64,000 nt of DNA from Paracentrotus lividus (GCA_940671915.1 CALNVZ010003426.1:35480510-35544509), one strand, 5' to 3'. Positions 11,690-22,467 are shown, counted from the first letter of the stretch. Notes: generated by a model not told the origin, from the sequence alone. Made by a program: numbers and translations.

Positions 11690-12870
11690 GCGTGATGTTC
11701 CAAAATAGATCCCGTTTCCCTTCTCTCCGCCTGCCTATCCCCCGCTCCCGCCGCTACACCGGTGCCAGCGTCTTGATGATCCCCAAAAAAACCTTTATAC
11801 AACAACCGTGTTTCTCCGACACAACACGTCACGCATCCGCATTTTCTTAACACACAAAACCTCTCCACCACCACTCTCTACTCAGACACCTTTTTTCCTC
11901 TGCGCGCCCCGCTTCCTCTCGCCGCACGACACTTATCCCCCCGTTAGCACCTCCCTCCTGTCTCTCCCGCTCGCTCGCCTTTTCGCTCTCGCCTCGGCCG
12001 CTCGCTCGGTCGAATACACCTTGCCGGACTGCCTTAGTGTTTTGTCCCATCGCCTTCTTTCTCGGCGTTCCCTTCTCTTCGCGCGTCTCTTCGCCCTTTC
12101 AATTGACACTTAATGCACCCCCGATATATCTTATTATATTTCACAGCCCGGCGCGCACACACCTCGGCGACGCGAACACCTACGCAACACCCTCACACCA
12201 TTCACTCGCTCTTTCAACACATATATTTCCACCTCGAACACAGATATATAAGAGATCACATAGAGAATTTATCGCTCACTTCTACACTTCCTGTTGGCGC
12301 TCATCTCTTTGCCCCTGACACACATTAGCACACACACCACACACAATACACTCTCCCCCGGCCACATTGGCTGGACAGATACCGCGCCTGCGACACACAT
12401 CTCTATTCTCTGCTTCGCGCATCACACGCAACATCGTCCGTCACTCCTAACGACCTGCGCCGCCGCCCACCATCAGATCAGCATCGACACACCATCACCG
12501 GACGCCGCCCGTCTTGCTTTTCTGGCTTTTACTAGACACACACACAACAACAAAACACACAACCGTTCTACACACACGGCCTCTCGCTCGCTTCCCTCTT
12601 CTCTCTCCCCCTGTTTTCCTCCTCTCTCGCTCCTCTTCTCCTTCTCGCCGCCCTCCGCTCTCCTCCCACTTTGCCTCACACTACGCACTCTACACTCTCT
12701 CTCCACTCTCAACTACATAGAGCACACTCAATGAATAAATGACAAGTGCGCCATTACATCCCACACCCGCCCGCGCCTTTGGCTCCCGGCCCATTTGTCC
12801 CCGCCGCCCTGGCTCTCGCTTTGTCTCACTATAAAAAAAAAAAACATCAGAAAAAAAACCGCTCTCCTCG
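11690..12870. other. Low-quality stretch inside the corrupted copy where A reappears
   Basis: About 1.2 kb in which A is present again, G is scarce and CA-rich words dominate. It corresponds to only about 350 bp of the left copy (roughly 690-1,040) and I could not align it. It ends with two A-runs near 12,833 and 12,853, then the match resumes at about 12,900. It may be erratic base calling, or an allelic insertion that is also corrupted. Confidence 0.6.
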
Positions 12871-12879
12871 CACCATCTC

Positions 12880-14504
12880 ACGCGCTTCTCTCTGCCTCCT
12901 GTGGCGGTTCCCTTTTGTGTTCTCTATCTTCTCTTGCCCCGCCACTCCGGCGCTTCGGGCCCTCTGTCCTCTGCCCCCGCTTTTGTGCCCTCCACGCATG
13001 TTCCTTGGCCCTCCTCCCGGCTTTTCTCGCTCTCGCTGCTTCGTTCCTGCCCCTGCCCCTTCCTTGCCCCCCGGCGCAGTTCGTCCGCCCGGGCCCACTC
13101 TGTCCTCCTTTCTCCCCTGCTCTTTGTCCCACTTGCGGCTGGTCCGTGGTCCGTCGGGCGCCGGGTTCTCTTCCCGGCGCCCTGGGCCTGGGCCGCCCCC
13201 TCTCCCTGTCCCCTCGCTCGTCTATGGGGCCGGTGTCTTTCGCGTTTCTCCCTTCCGCTGCACTCTTCTGACTGCTCGTCTCTCCCGCTCTCCTTTCCTC
13301 GCTCCTCCTCCCGCCTTGGTCCCGCAGTCTTGCCTCCGGTCCTGTTCCCGCGCTCGCCCCGTCCCCTCCCGGCTGCCTTGCTCCCTGCCTTTCCCTCCGC
13401 CCCCACCCCGCGCGCGCTCTCCATGCGTGTTGGCTGGCTTCCCCCGCGTCCCCTCCCGCGGGCTGCTGCCGGGCCGCCTCTCCGCCCCGGGCTTCTTTGC
13501 TCTTCTGCCGGTCTCCGCTCCTGTCCGCGCCCCCTTGTGCTGGTCCCACTGTCGCCCGTCGCCTGTCTGCCTTTCCCTCGTTCTTCCTTCCTCTCTCCTG
13601 TCGCCTTCCCCCGGGTTTCCCTTGCGCCCGTGTCGCCTACGTCCGGCCGCTCTTTGGGTTCGCCCCGCCCCTGCCTCGCGGCTTTCCTGGCTTGGCTTCC
13701 TCGCCCCCGCCGTCTCTTCGCCTTCCCCCCCGCCCGCTTTCCTCCGTGCTCCCCTCTTCTCGTGCTGCCCCTCTGTCCCGTGCTCTCGGTGCTCCTTCCC
13801 CCCGCCCCTGCTCCGCCCCCTTTCTTTTTGCCCCTCTTTTCTGCGCCCTCCCCTCTGCCCGACTCCTCCTGCAGGCCTTCTTCCTGCCTTCCTCTCCGCG
13901 CTCTCCGCGCCCCCCCTGCACGCCCCTGCGCCCGGCCCGCCCTGCTTTCCTTTGCTCCCCTTCCCGGTGTCTTTGGGGGCCACTAGCCTTCCTCGTCTTT
14001 GTCGCCCCCGGCCCCCGTTTTCCCCGCGGCCGCGCTGGCCCTCTTTCGCTTCGGCCTTGCCCTTGGCGCTCATTCCTTGCCTGTTCCGCGCCCCGGGCTC
14101 TTCTCCTTCGCTCTGTTGCGACGCCCTCCTGCTCATATCCCGAATCTCTCTCCCCTGCTCCCCGGCCGTCTTTTGCCTCTTGTTCTTTTCTTAGCTCCTG
14201 CTTCTTTCGCTTCACCCCCGCCGCTGCCCGCCCGTTTCCCTCTTTGGCCGCCGCGTCTCCACGTGCCTCCCTCTGCGCCGTCTTCTTGCTCTTCTATGTC
14301 CCCCCCCCGCCTTTTCAGCTGGGGTTCCGCCCCTCTTCTTACCTTCTTTTCTTCCGGTGCTCTGGGGTCGCCCTTTTCTGCGGCGCCCCTCCCCCCTCTT
14401 CTTACTGCCCAGCCCCGCTCCTTCGCCGTTCCTTCCTCCCGTCTCCCACGCCTTCCCTGTCGTTCCCGCCGTCTGTGCGCTTGGCTGAGGCCCCCGCTCT
14501 TTGC
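12880..14504 (+). other. Corrupted second copy of the NACHT exon, not a paralog
   Basis: This stretch aligns collinearly with 1,030-2,619. Most A residues are C and there are frequent small indels, so frame and motifs are lost. The TGA stop at 2,617-2,619 reads TGC at 14,502-14,504. The change is one-directional (A to C) and covers coding and non-coding parts alike, unlike the decay of a real duplicated gene. Confidence 0.85.
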
Positions 14505-15821
14505 CATCCGCGGCGGCGGGCACGCCTTTGCCCTGGGGGGTCCCGCTGGCCCCGGGCCCTTTTTTTTTCTGCTCCGGGGCCCCTTGCGACCCCCCGGCTT
14601 TTGCGCCAGCGTTCCGCTCCGCCGGGGTGGCGCCGCCACTTTGCCTTTCCTCTTTCTTCCTGCTCACTCCCCGGCACTGCGGCGCGCCGCGCGCGCCTCC
14701 CCTTTTGCGCTCCTGGTTCCTTTCTCGCCCCTCTTTCGTCTCCGCGCGCGCGCCGCGACGCAGGCTGACCTTTTTCGTTCCCCCTTTGCATTCCTTGTGC
14801 TCTCCCTCTTTCGTCCTTTGCGCCGCGCGCAGCGCGCGCCGCCCCAGTTTTCGTTCCGTGTGTTTCCCCTCCCCCCTTCCCTATCCGCCGCGCGCCGCTC
14901 TCGTTGCCCCTTCCTGCGCTTCTGCCCCTGGGCGTTTCCTTGTGGCCTTCTCGCCCCTCTTCTTTCGTCTCTGCGCCGCGCGCCGCGTGCGCCGCCCCTT
15001 TTGCACTCCCCCTTGGCTTCCTTGTTGCCTTACTCGGCCCCTCTTTCCGTGTCCGCGCGCGTCGCCGCGGCGCGTGGTGTTGGCGCCTTCTGCGCTTACC
15101 CTTGCGCTTCTTATGCCTTCTCGCCCCTCTTACCGTCTCCGCGCCGCGCGGCCGCGCGCGCCGCCCCTTGGGTTTTCCCCGCCCTCTGGCGTCCTCCGGG
15201 GCCTTTTTTTCCTCACCCGCCCCCTTCCCCGTGCCGCCTTTTCCTCTCCCCGACTTTGGCCTTTTATTACGCCCCCTCCCGGGCCCCGTTTTTTCGTCCT
15301 GCCCCGGGGCCCTTTTCCGGGTGGCTGCCCCCGTGGGGGGGGGGGTCCCGATGCCCGCCCTGCCCCTCACTGGTCCGCCGCCTCTGTTTTGCCCCTCCTG
15401 TCCCCTGGTTCCTCCTCCATGTAGCCCCTTTCTTTTTGTCCCTTGGTGCTCGCCGTCGTTCTCCTTCCGCCTCCCCCTGTCTTTCCCCCTTGTTCCTTCT
15501 CCTGTTGCTTTCTCGAGTACTCCTTTTTTTCCCGTGCCTGTTCCGTGGCTTTTCCCTTCCTGTCTTTTCCGCCCCTGTTTTGCTCCGCCTGCCCCCTCGG
15601 CCACTTGCCTTTGCGGGGCCTTTTTGTTGCACGCTTCACTGCCCCGCCCGCTTTCCTGTTCTTGCCTACTTTGGGGTCCCCGTCCCCCCTCTCCTTTCCC
15701 GCGCCGTCCGCCCCCCACGCTCTTATCCGTCTTCCCGCATCCGTTGTTTCCCGCCTACGCACGTCGCCGGCGTTGACTCGCCTCGCTTCACTTTCCTCCT
15801 GCCCCCTTTCCCTTGCACTTG

Positions 15822-17486
15822 TTTCCCGCTCTCTCCTCTCCATTACTCCATCTCTCTCTCTCCCGGTGCCGCTTCCCTCCGGTGGCCCGTTGCCGGTGCT
15901 TCCCCTGCCTCCGCCCGGGGCTCACCCTTTTTCGCTCCTCCTTACCGCCCTCTTCGTTACTTCCTGTTTTCCCCGCTTTTCGCCCCGCCTCCTCCCCCCG
16001 CCTTTACTCCGTCTCTCCGACCCCCCCTCTCCCTTGGCCTGCCTGCACCGTCTGGTTTTCGGCCTTCCCTCCCTTGCCCTGCTCTTGCTCAGGTTACCGC
16101 TGCCGTGGCTCCATTCACCCTGCTCCGGCTTCTCTCCCGGGGGCCACTTTTTTGGTTTGCTCTCACGCCCCGGCCTTCGCTCGTTGCCCCAACTTCTCTC
16201 ACCGCCCATGGCTTCCTCTTGAGTGCCTGGCCGCGACTGCTCCCGTGGTTTTGTTTCTCCCTCTCTCTGTCATCGTCCCAATGTCATCCCTTCCCTTCCT
16301 CCTTTTTCCTCTCGTGCCTTGCTCTTCTCCTGGTGTCCCGCTACCGGCTGCCCTTTTTGGGCCTCTCTTGTTCCTCCTCTCCCTCCCTGCCCTTCTCTGC
16401 ACGTGTTCTCATCCTTGCCGTTTCCCTTGTCCGGCCGCTGACTCCCTGTTCTCTCCTCCTCCATCCCGCTCCTTTGCGGTCCCGTCCGTTCTGCCTTCTG
16501 ACTTCCCATCTCTTTACCGTGGCTGCTCCGCCTCCTTCTATCTCCTTGTGCCTCCCCTGTCTCCCTGCTGCTCGGCTCCTTCTCTGCTCCTACCTATCCT
16601 CCCTCTTCCCTTTGCCCTCGTCCTCCTCTTCATTCGTCAGGTGCCGCCCCTCCACCTACTTTAGGACGCTGCCTATCGCCTCTCCCTTCACATTGGCCTT
16701 GCCCTTCCGCGCCCTTTCTAAAGCCGGTTGGGCCCTGGTACGCTTTCTCGGCCGGCTACCCTCTCTCACGCCCCTTCCCTACCTCTCCTCTATCCCTCTG
16801 TTTATCACTTATCCTCCTTTTGCCTCCGCCGCTCTTATTGGCCCCCCTCCACACTCCTTTCTGGGCCCCCTTCAACCACTTTCAATCGGGCGGGCGCCTA
16901 TTCTTAGGATACCATACATTCCATACTTCAATTTTCCAATTTCCACGATATTCCTAAAATGGGAAACCTTAAAACAAGACGTAGTAAAAGGCACCATGTA
17001 TATTATGTGATGTATAAAGATTTACATTATTTAAAACTCCCTCATTATATGCAAATAACTGATAGTCCACAAGAAACAAACTTATGCTCTAAAGATGCTG
17101 AAAGCTTAGTACTACTAAACCAAACTTAATTACTGGTAAGCGACCTTTCTCCTATCCGGGATACTAAAATGTATATGACCTAATGATACTTACTCCATTC
17201 AGATAGCACATGGTACAAACCACTTAACTCTTTTTCAAAAAATGACCTACAAGGAATGGATCGAAAGGTTTTTATTTGTCAAACCTTTTGGTACAATGGG
17301 ATGGGGAGGGGGAGAGGGTTTGGGATTTTTGATCATTTTATTGGTAATTTATGTAATTTTACATTTATATGTTTAAATCATTTTATATTAATTTTTCATA
17401 ATGCTTTATGTTTTGTAGTACTACGGCGGACCTCTAGAGGAAGAACAGAGCCATTGTATGTAAATGGTTCTGAATAGAGCGTTCCG
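15822..17486. other. Bridge sequence beyond the left contig, accuracy improving rightward
   Basis: This continues past the point where the clean left contig stops, so it is the only part of the block that adds new locus sequence. It is corrupted to about 16,900. From there to 17,486 it has normal composition. I see no coding signal. Confidence 0.55.
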
Positions 17487-17511
17487 NNNNNNNNNNNNNN
17501 NNNNNNNNNNN
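17487..17511. other. Assembly gap of 25 N
   Basis: Exactly 25 N. A fixed short N run is what some long-read gap-filling programs leave when read extension exceeds the expected gap. It fits the idea that 3,894-17,486 is a read-based extension of the left contig. Confidence 0.95.
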
Positions 17512-17599
17512 CCTCCGTATCTATATTATGTTATATTATTACTCTGTATCATGTATCATGTTTGATTTTTATACGGAAAATAAAACCATACCATACCAT

Positions 17600-17733
17600 C
17601 AGTAGCGGACGCAGCCTGACGTCACACAATAAAAGTATCGGGCCCATGCGTAAACATAATAGAGCCGCTATTGTCCCCAGAAAATTGGGCCCGACAAATG
17701 TATTCAATTCGGATATCTTGAATCCGCGCCTCC
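17600..17733 (+). mobile_element. Short CAGTAGCGGACGCAG element, copy 1
   Basis: About 134 bp beginning CAGTAGCGGACGCAGCCTGA and ending GAATCCGCGCCTCC. An inverted copy lies at 41,061-41,191. Both share ATAATAGAGCCGCT and GGGCCCGA blocks. It is probably a MITE or SINE-like fragment; the class is not clear. Confidence 0.65.
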
Positions 17734-17990
17734 TTATGTCACCACCTCAAGTCCTCAACTACTCAATTCTGCCCTGATTCCTAACCCATGATGCAACTTC
17801 CTTTGTAGTGTAGTCTTATAATACAGACCGATTTAAATGATAACACACCTTTTCACTAGTCGATAAATTCACACCGCTATAATGATATTACCAAGTACCA
17901 AAGTAAATACTTTTCACCTCAAAACATTATAGTCACCCAATAAAAATTAAATTATATTTTAATTCATTGTTGATAGTTATCTCAAAAGGT

Positions 17991-19679
17991 AGGGGAGACC
18001 GGGGATGGAAGTTACAAAATTCACATTTTGGGCCAGATAATTCCAATGAAAGAACTCACGCACTCCATTTTGGGTCTGTAGTTAGCCTATAATGTTTGCT
18101 AAAACCTGAGGCATATAAAACTTAAAAACATGTAAACACTAATTAACTACAGCTTAATTAATGAAGACATTTTTTGTAACAACCTACCCCGTATACGGGG
18201 TAAGTTGTTACACCATCGAGGGTAAATTGTTAACAATATGTAAACATACGGGATAGTGACATGTGTAAATCTCTATACCATACATTTTTTTCAACATTTC
18301 CAGTTTCTTGGCAATCGTTTAACAGAAGATCAAGTAGAGCTCTAGATAGACAAAAAGTAATTATAGAAACATAAAAATATTAAACCTGAAAATTGAGACA
18401 AAATGTAAGTTTACATATGTAATGTAATTGGGTATAGTTGTTACATTCGACATGGGTGTAGGTTGTTGTAGCAACCTGCCCCATGTGTGATTTTACATAC
18501 AAAATCAACTGTAGCACAGCCATTAGGCAGAATTACAGGGCATGGCTAGTGGTATATTAGTGACTAACATGTAGGGGAGACTGGGGTAATTTATGGCCCC
18601 TTTTCACATTTCCTATTACTACTATTAAATGAAAAGTCCAATGATATTCTAAATAATTTTTTGTAAAAATACAGTCTGTCCATATACCTATAATATAAAA
18701 AAGGAAAGTATAAACCTCTGCTTCTCATTTGCATTATAATTACCATTATGTTAACAACTTTGGGGGGCCATAATTACCCCACGGGTTGGGGTATTTATGG
18801 CCCCTATTGTACGACTGTATGAATTCAAAGATATTATGCAATTAATGATGGTATTGTATAATAAAATGTTGTTGGGTATTCCTAATACACTTATCAACCA
18901 CCAACAATGATTAATCAATAATTGATTCAGCCAAATTTGAAATTGCGCAATCAAAGCACTACATATATATATGTACAAAATCGTACAAGTTATGTCCCCA
19001 TCTACGCTTATCTGCCCTTATACACTGTTTATGCATTGGCGGCCATAATTACCCCTAATGACATTTTCAATTTGATTCCCCTTTACAGCTCTACTATTGA
19101 AGATATTCAGGTGGACGTTTTCTGTTGTGTTTTTTACTTCTATTGTTTCAGTTTCAATCAAAGTTCATCTTAAATGATTTTAATTAATGATATCACACCC
19201 CACATAAAAAAGCAGACTTGCCACTTTTCAACGAACAGAATAGTAATTGCTGTACATTTTAAGCTCCCCTAAGCACAAAATTTCATGCAATGGCTTATTT
19301 TTCTCATATGATAGTAGGAGAGTTTAGCTAGGCATCGTGTTAAAATAAATTATCATTGTGTAATGCACAAAGAATTATAGATCTCAAAGACAAAGGGGCC
19401 ATAATTACCCCAGGCCATAATTACCCCGTCTCCCCTACTATATTTACAATACAGATTTTCATCATGTGCCTTCAGTTTGAAGAGCTATTACAATTTTCAA
19501 TTTTTGTCAAAAATTTACTTGAACTGTAAAAATGTTTTTTGTTGATTTACTTTTAATAAACAACGGAGAAATCTCACGACCGGCAGTCGCCAGTTTAGCA
19601 CATCCTCTTCTGTTTCCAGCTTAGCACACTGAGAACTGTAACAACTGACCCGTGTAACTTCCATCACCAGTCCTCCCTA
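17991..19679. mobile_element. TIR element (AGGGGAGACCGGGGATGGAAG), disrupted by a second element
   Basis: The left end AGGGGAGACCGGGGATGG, followed by AAGTTAC, has its inverse (GTAACTTCCATCACCAG, then TCCTCCCT) at 19,654-19,678. Both flanks are consistent with TA. The inside carries words such as CGGGGTAAGTTGTTAC and a complete second element at 18,573-19,437, so this one inserted first. No protein-coding frame is visible. Confidence 0.65.
18573..19437. mobile_element. GGGGTAATTATGGCC TIR element, copy 1 (nested)
   Basis: About 865 bp with inverted ends: AGGGGAGACTGGGGTAAT, then TTATGGCC, on the left and GGCCATAATTACC..TCTCCCCT on the right, flanked by TA. A second full copy lies at 58,383-59,251 in the same orientation. 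The words GGGGCCATAATTACCCC also recur inside, at about 18,764-18,803 and 19,041. It is non-coding. Confidence 0.8.
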
Positions 19680-20239
19680 TCATTTAAGACAAGCTATTTA
19701 TAACACACTCAACATAATGAGGGTGTTGATCAGTTCGCTTTCGCTTTAATGATGATGACTATCATATTTTCTTCAAAATGACCGACCTGAGTCAAGTTAC
19801 ATGGTCTTGAAGCCATTGGGAGTTAAAAAAAAGAAGTACCCAATGTAAAAAAAACTTTGTGAAAGTTAAAAAAAGTGCAAAGTATTGTGTTACAAAATGT
19901 AGCATAATAGCAGGGTTAATTTTTATCTGCGTTTTTTCTTCAAATTTAGCTAATTCAAAATAGAATTAAAGATACACTTATTTTTGAATGCCTTATTAAG
20001 TTGAATATATAGGTATGTTCGGTGTTTGTAGTGTGTATGATATTCAGTATTCACTTAAACTTGTAGGCCTCTATATATTTTCTATAATTTTTCATGCGTA
20101 GAGACCTTATGGTGTTATGCGTTGACTAAGAATTTTACTATTATATTATTTTATTAAAAATCATTTAAAGTCCCAGACCGGACCGAGAAATGAAAACCAA
20201 AATTACATATAAACGAAAGCTAATATTAATATTCATAAT
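19680..20239. other. No feature seen
   Basis: AT-rich spacer between two transposons. Confidence 0.5.
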
Positions 20240-20756
20240 ACAACAATTCCCAATTTAAACATTTTTATCTTTCCATCTAGAAAGTATTTCATTAAAAAGG
20301 TGATCGAACCTCAACCAGGCCATCCCTCCCAAGTACTCGAAAAGTACCCTATTATAGTGGCGCGGCTGATGACGTCAAAGAAGTTTAAGGGAATGCTACT
20401 GCCAGGCATGATTGGGTTTCACCTTTAGAAACATGTTTGTATGCTATGTCAGAACAATAGACCCCATGTGTGCTAGAATTCTTTGTTCTGAATAGCAATA
20501 CAAACGTGTTTTCTAAAGGCGAAACCCAATCATGCCTGGCAAGTAGCATTCCCTTAAACTTCTTTGACGTCATCAACCGCGATATTAAAATAGGGGTAAC
20601 TTTTCGAGTATTTGGAGGGATGGCCTGGTTGAGGTTCGATCATCTTTTATGAATACTGTTATGAAAATTTATTTTATTTTGGGGGTATTTAATGTTATAT
20701 CGCCTACTTAGCTTTCAATCGATGTCAGGTTGTATTTACTCCGTCGACGGTCTTTA
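20240..20756. mobile_element. Foldback element, copy 1
   Basis: The core 20,292-20,652 is a large imperfect palindrome. AAAGGTGATCGAACCTCAAC and the CCAGGCCATCCCTCC after it return inverted at the right, and each arm (about 170 bp) carries TGACGTCA-like and CAGGCATGATTGGGTTTC-like words. The centre is near 20,465. A second copy sits at 37,317-37,813 inside intron 2 of the homeobox gene. Confidence 0.8.
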
Positions 20757-20893
20757 ATCATCTGACTTGACTCTTCACATTTCTAGGTGTCGTAAAAAGA
20801 CCACACTTGACTTTTTTATCTGACAGACTGTCAAATCAACGGTGATTTCTATCCGAGACCTCAAATTTTATGAACACATAGGGGAGACCTGGG

Positions 20894-21302
20894 GGCATTT
20901 CATGAAAGGACTTGTCGGACGTTTATCCGACAAATTTGTTCTAGGCCAATCAGATGCAAGCATTTCAGTAGCTTATAACAGTGTGTCGGATAAAACGTCC
21001 GACAAGTCCTTTCATGAAACGCCCTCCGGGGAGCATTTCATCAAAGGACTTGTCAGACGTTTTATCCGACAAACTGTTATAAGCTACTGAAATTCTTGAA
21101 TCTGATTGGCTGAGAGCAAATATGTCGGATGAAATGTCTGACAAGTCCTTTGATGAAATGCCCCCCTGGAGGGCGTTTCATGAAAGGACTTGTCGGACGT
21201 TTTATCCGACAAACTGTTATAAGCTACTGAAATGCTTGCATCTGATTGGCTGAGAGCAAATTTGTCGGATAAAATGTCCGACAAGTCCTTTGATGAAAAA
21301 TT
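20894..21302. repeat. Three tandem palindromic units of about 130 bp
   Basis: Units at about 20,894-21,023, 21,030-21,168 and 21,168-21,302. Each starts CATTTCATGAAAGGACTTGT or a close variant, has GTCGGACGTTTTATCCGAC, then a shared middle with GATTGGCTGAGAGCAAAT in units 2 and 3, and ends with the inverse of the start. The middle of unit 1 is inverted relative to units 2 and 3, as expected for insertion of the same palindromic element in either orientation. Confidence 0.8.
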
Positions 21303-21311
21303 ATGAGATCT

Positions 21312-21640
21312 TACACTGTAAAAAAAAAAAATTTTATTTTTACATCAAATCTGCTGTCAGCAGAGTCGCCATAAAAAATGTAATTCAAAAAACAGTTTTG
21401 TTGTAAATTTCTCCTCTAAGAATTTATGAAAGAAAAGGGGAAAAAATCATTAGAGTTCTATAGCGTACATATTTGGTTAAAACAGAACAAATGTGTTACT
21501 CCTGATGTATATTTTGTATTTCTCATGTAATTGTTTGCAGGAGAAATTTACAACAAAACTGTTTTTTAAATTACATTTTTTATGGCGATTCTGCTGACAG
21601 CAGATTTGCTGTAAAAATACAAATATTTTTTTACAGTGTA
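21312..21640. mobile_element. MITE with long terminal inverted repeats (TACACTGTAAAAA)
   Basis: About 330 bp. TACACTGTAAAAAAAA at the left and TTTTTTTACAGTGTA at the right are inverse. The pairing continues inward through AAATCTGCTGTCAGCAGA, CGCCATAAAAAATGTAATT, and ACAGTTTTGTTGTAAATTTC with its inverse. Arms are about 115 bp around a loop of about 100 bp. It is non-coding. Confidence 0.85.
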
Positions 21641-21964
21641 GGAATCAAATGATATTCCTGATGTATAAATAGTGTTTATGAAGACAGAGGTCTAAATTGT
21701 TTCTTACTTTTAAACCACATTTTATTCCATGTATTATGCTGTCCCACTTGCCCCAACTTGACGGGGTAAGTGGGACAATGGAGTAGTAATGATTAACTGC
21801 CACCTTTACCTTCATTTGGCGGAAATTTTAACCAAAATATTTATAAAACGTTTATATCTAAATGAACTTTAAAAGGAACTATATGATTGCTTTATTGAGT
21901 ATTTTATTTTTTTGTAAAGCATGCGTAAATGCTTAGGTGTCCCACTTACCACAACTTACCCTAT

Positions 21965-22163
21965 ACTCGAAGAAAGAGAGAGAGAGGGGGGAGGATGAAA
22001 GAGAGAGAAGAGAGGGAGAGAGAAAGAGTGAGAGAGAGAGAGAGAGAGAGAGAGGGGAGAGGAGGAAAAGAAAGAAGGAAGAGAGAGAGAGGTGTGTGTG
22101 TGTGTGTGTGTGTGTGCGCGTGTGTGTGTGGTTTGTTTGAGGGTGTGTGTGTGCGTGTTATAT
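21965..22163. repeat. GA then GT microsatellite
   Basis: GA-rich 21,965-22,091, then GT repeats 22,092-22,163. The basic and Cys/Val repeat frames across it are low-complexity artefacts. Confidence 0.9.
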
Positions 22164-22217
22164 CTATATATATATTATATATATATATCATTAGGTTTCA
22201 CGTATTGGCATGTAAAT

Positions 22218-22401
22218 CAAACAAAAAACAAATGTTGTAATGCATTTTCGCCAATTTTTATTCAATTTTTCTCAAATTTTCGACGGTATTGCCTCCGTCT
22301 TCTCATTGTAAATATTTTCTGAGGAAGACGGAGGCAATACCGTTCGAAAATTTGAGAAAAATTGATAAAAATTGGCGAAAATGCATTACAACATTTGTTT
22401 T

Positions 22402-22406
<5 letters not shown>
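22218..22406. repeat. Near-perfect hairpin with about 85-bp arms
   Basis: The left arm runs from AACAAATGTTGTAATGCATT to GCCTCCGTCTTCTCA; the right arm from TGAGGAAGACGGAGGC to the inverse at 22,405. The loop is about 15 bases (TTGTAAATATTTTC). It is followed directly by a TA microsatellite. It is probably a MITE with almost no loop. Confidence 0.85.

Positions 22407-22467
<61 letters not shown>

Larger units (their letters stand above)
11025..15821 (+). other. Corrupted duplicate of 1-3,893 (A read as C)
   Basis: Anchors free of A are identical and in the same order: 518-537 and 11,551-11,570 (CCTGTTGCCCGTTTTTCTGT), 1,044-1,052 and 12,903-12,911 (GGCGGTTCC), 3,452-3,466 and 15,375-15,389 (CCGCCGCCTCTGTTT), 3,588-3,598 and 15,509-15,519 (TTTCTCGAGTA). 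Between anchors, replacing A with C in the left copy reproduces the right copy. The duplicate holds the MITE, the NACHT exon, the hAT-like element with its tandem array, and the flank down to CACTTG at 15,821. It is not an independent locus. Confidence 0.9.
3894..16900. other. A-depleted 13-kb block, probable corrupted long-read insert
   Basis: The + strand is almost entirely C, T and G; for example 10,018-10,831 contains no A at all. The left edge is sharp. On the right, A returns gradually between about 15,700 and 16,900. Where the true sequence is visible (11,025-15,821 against 1-3,893) A has been read as C, with small insertions and deletions added. In the aligned stretch 2,581-2,631 against about 14,465-14,516, 14 of 16 A residues are C and nearly all other bases agree. 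Stop codons need A on the + strand and T on the minus strand, so open frames of over 2,000 codons appear by default on both strands. None is a gene. I infer a single low-quality long read with one base lost, inserted during gap filling. Confidence 0.9.

Noticed and set aside
12880-14504. A second NACHT gene or pseudogene
   Set aside because: Differences from 923-2,619 are almost only A to C and extend equally through introns, transposon and flank, so it is a duplicate read and not a paralog.
3894-16900. Open frames of up to about 2,600 codons on both strands, rich in Pro/Ser/Phe/Leu or Arg/Gly/Glu
   Set aside because: All stop codons contain A; without A (T on the other strand) long open frames are unavoidable. 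The sequence is a corrupted copy of non-coding and coding flank alike.
3894-16900. Biological hypermutation (RIP, deaminase or ADAR-like editing)
   Set aside because: These give transitions (C to T or A to G). Here the change is an A-to-C transversion near saturation with a sharp edge at a contig end.
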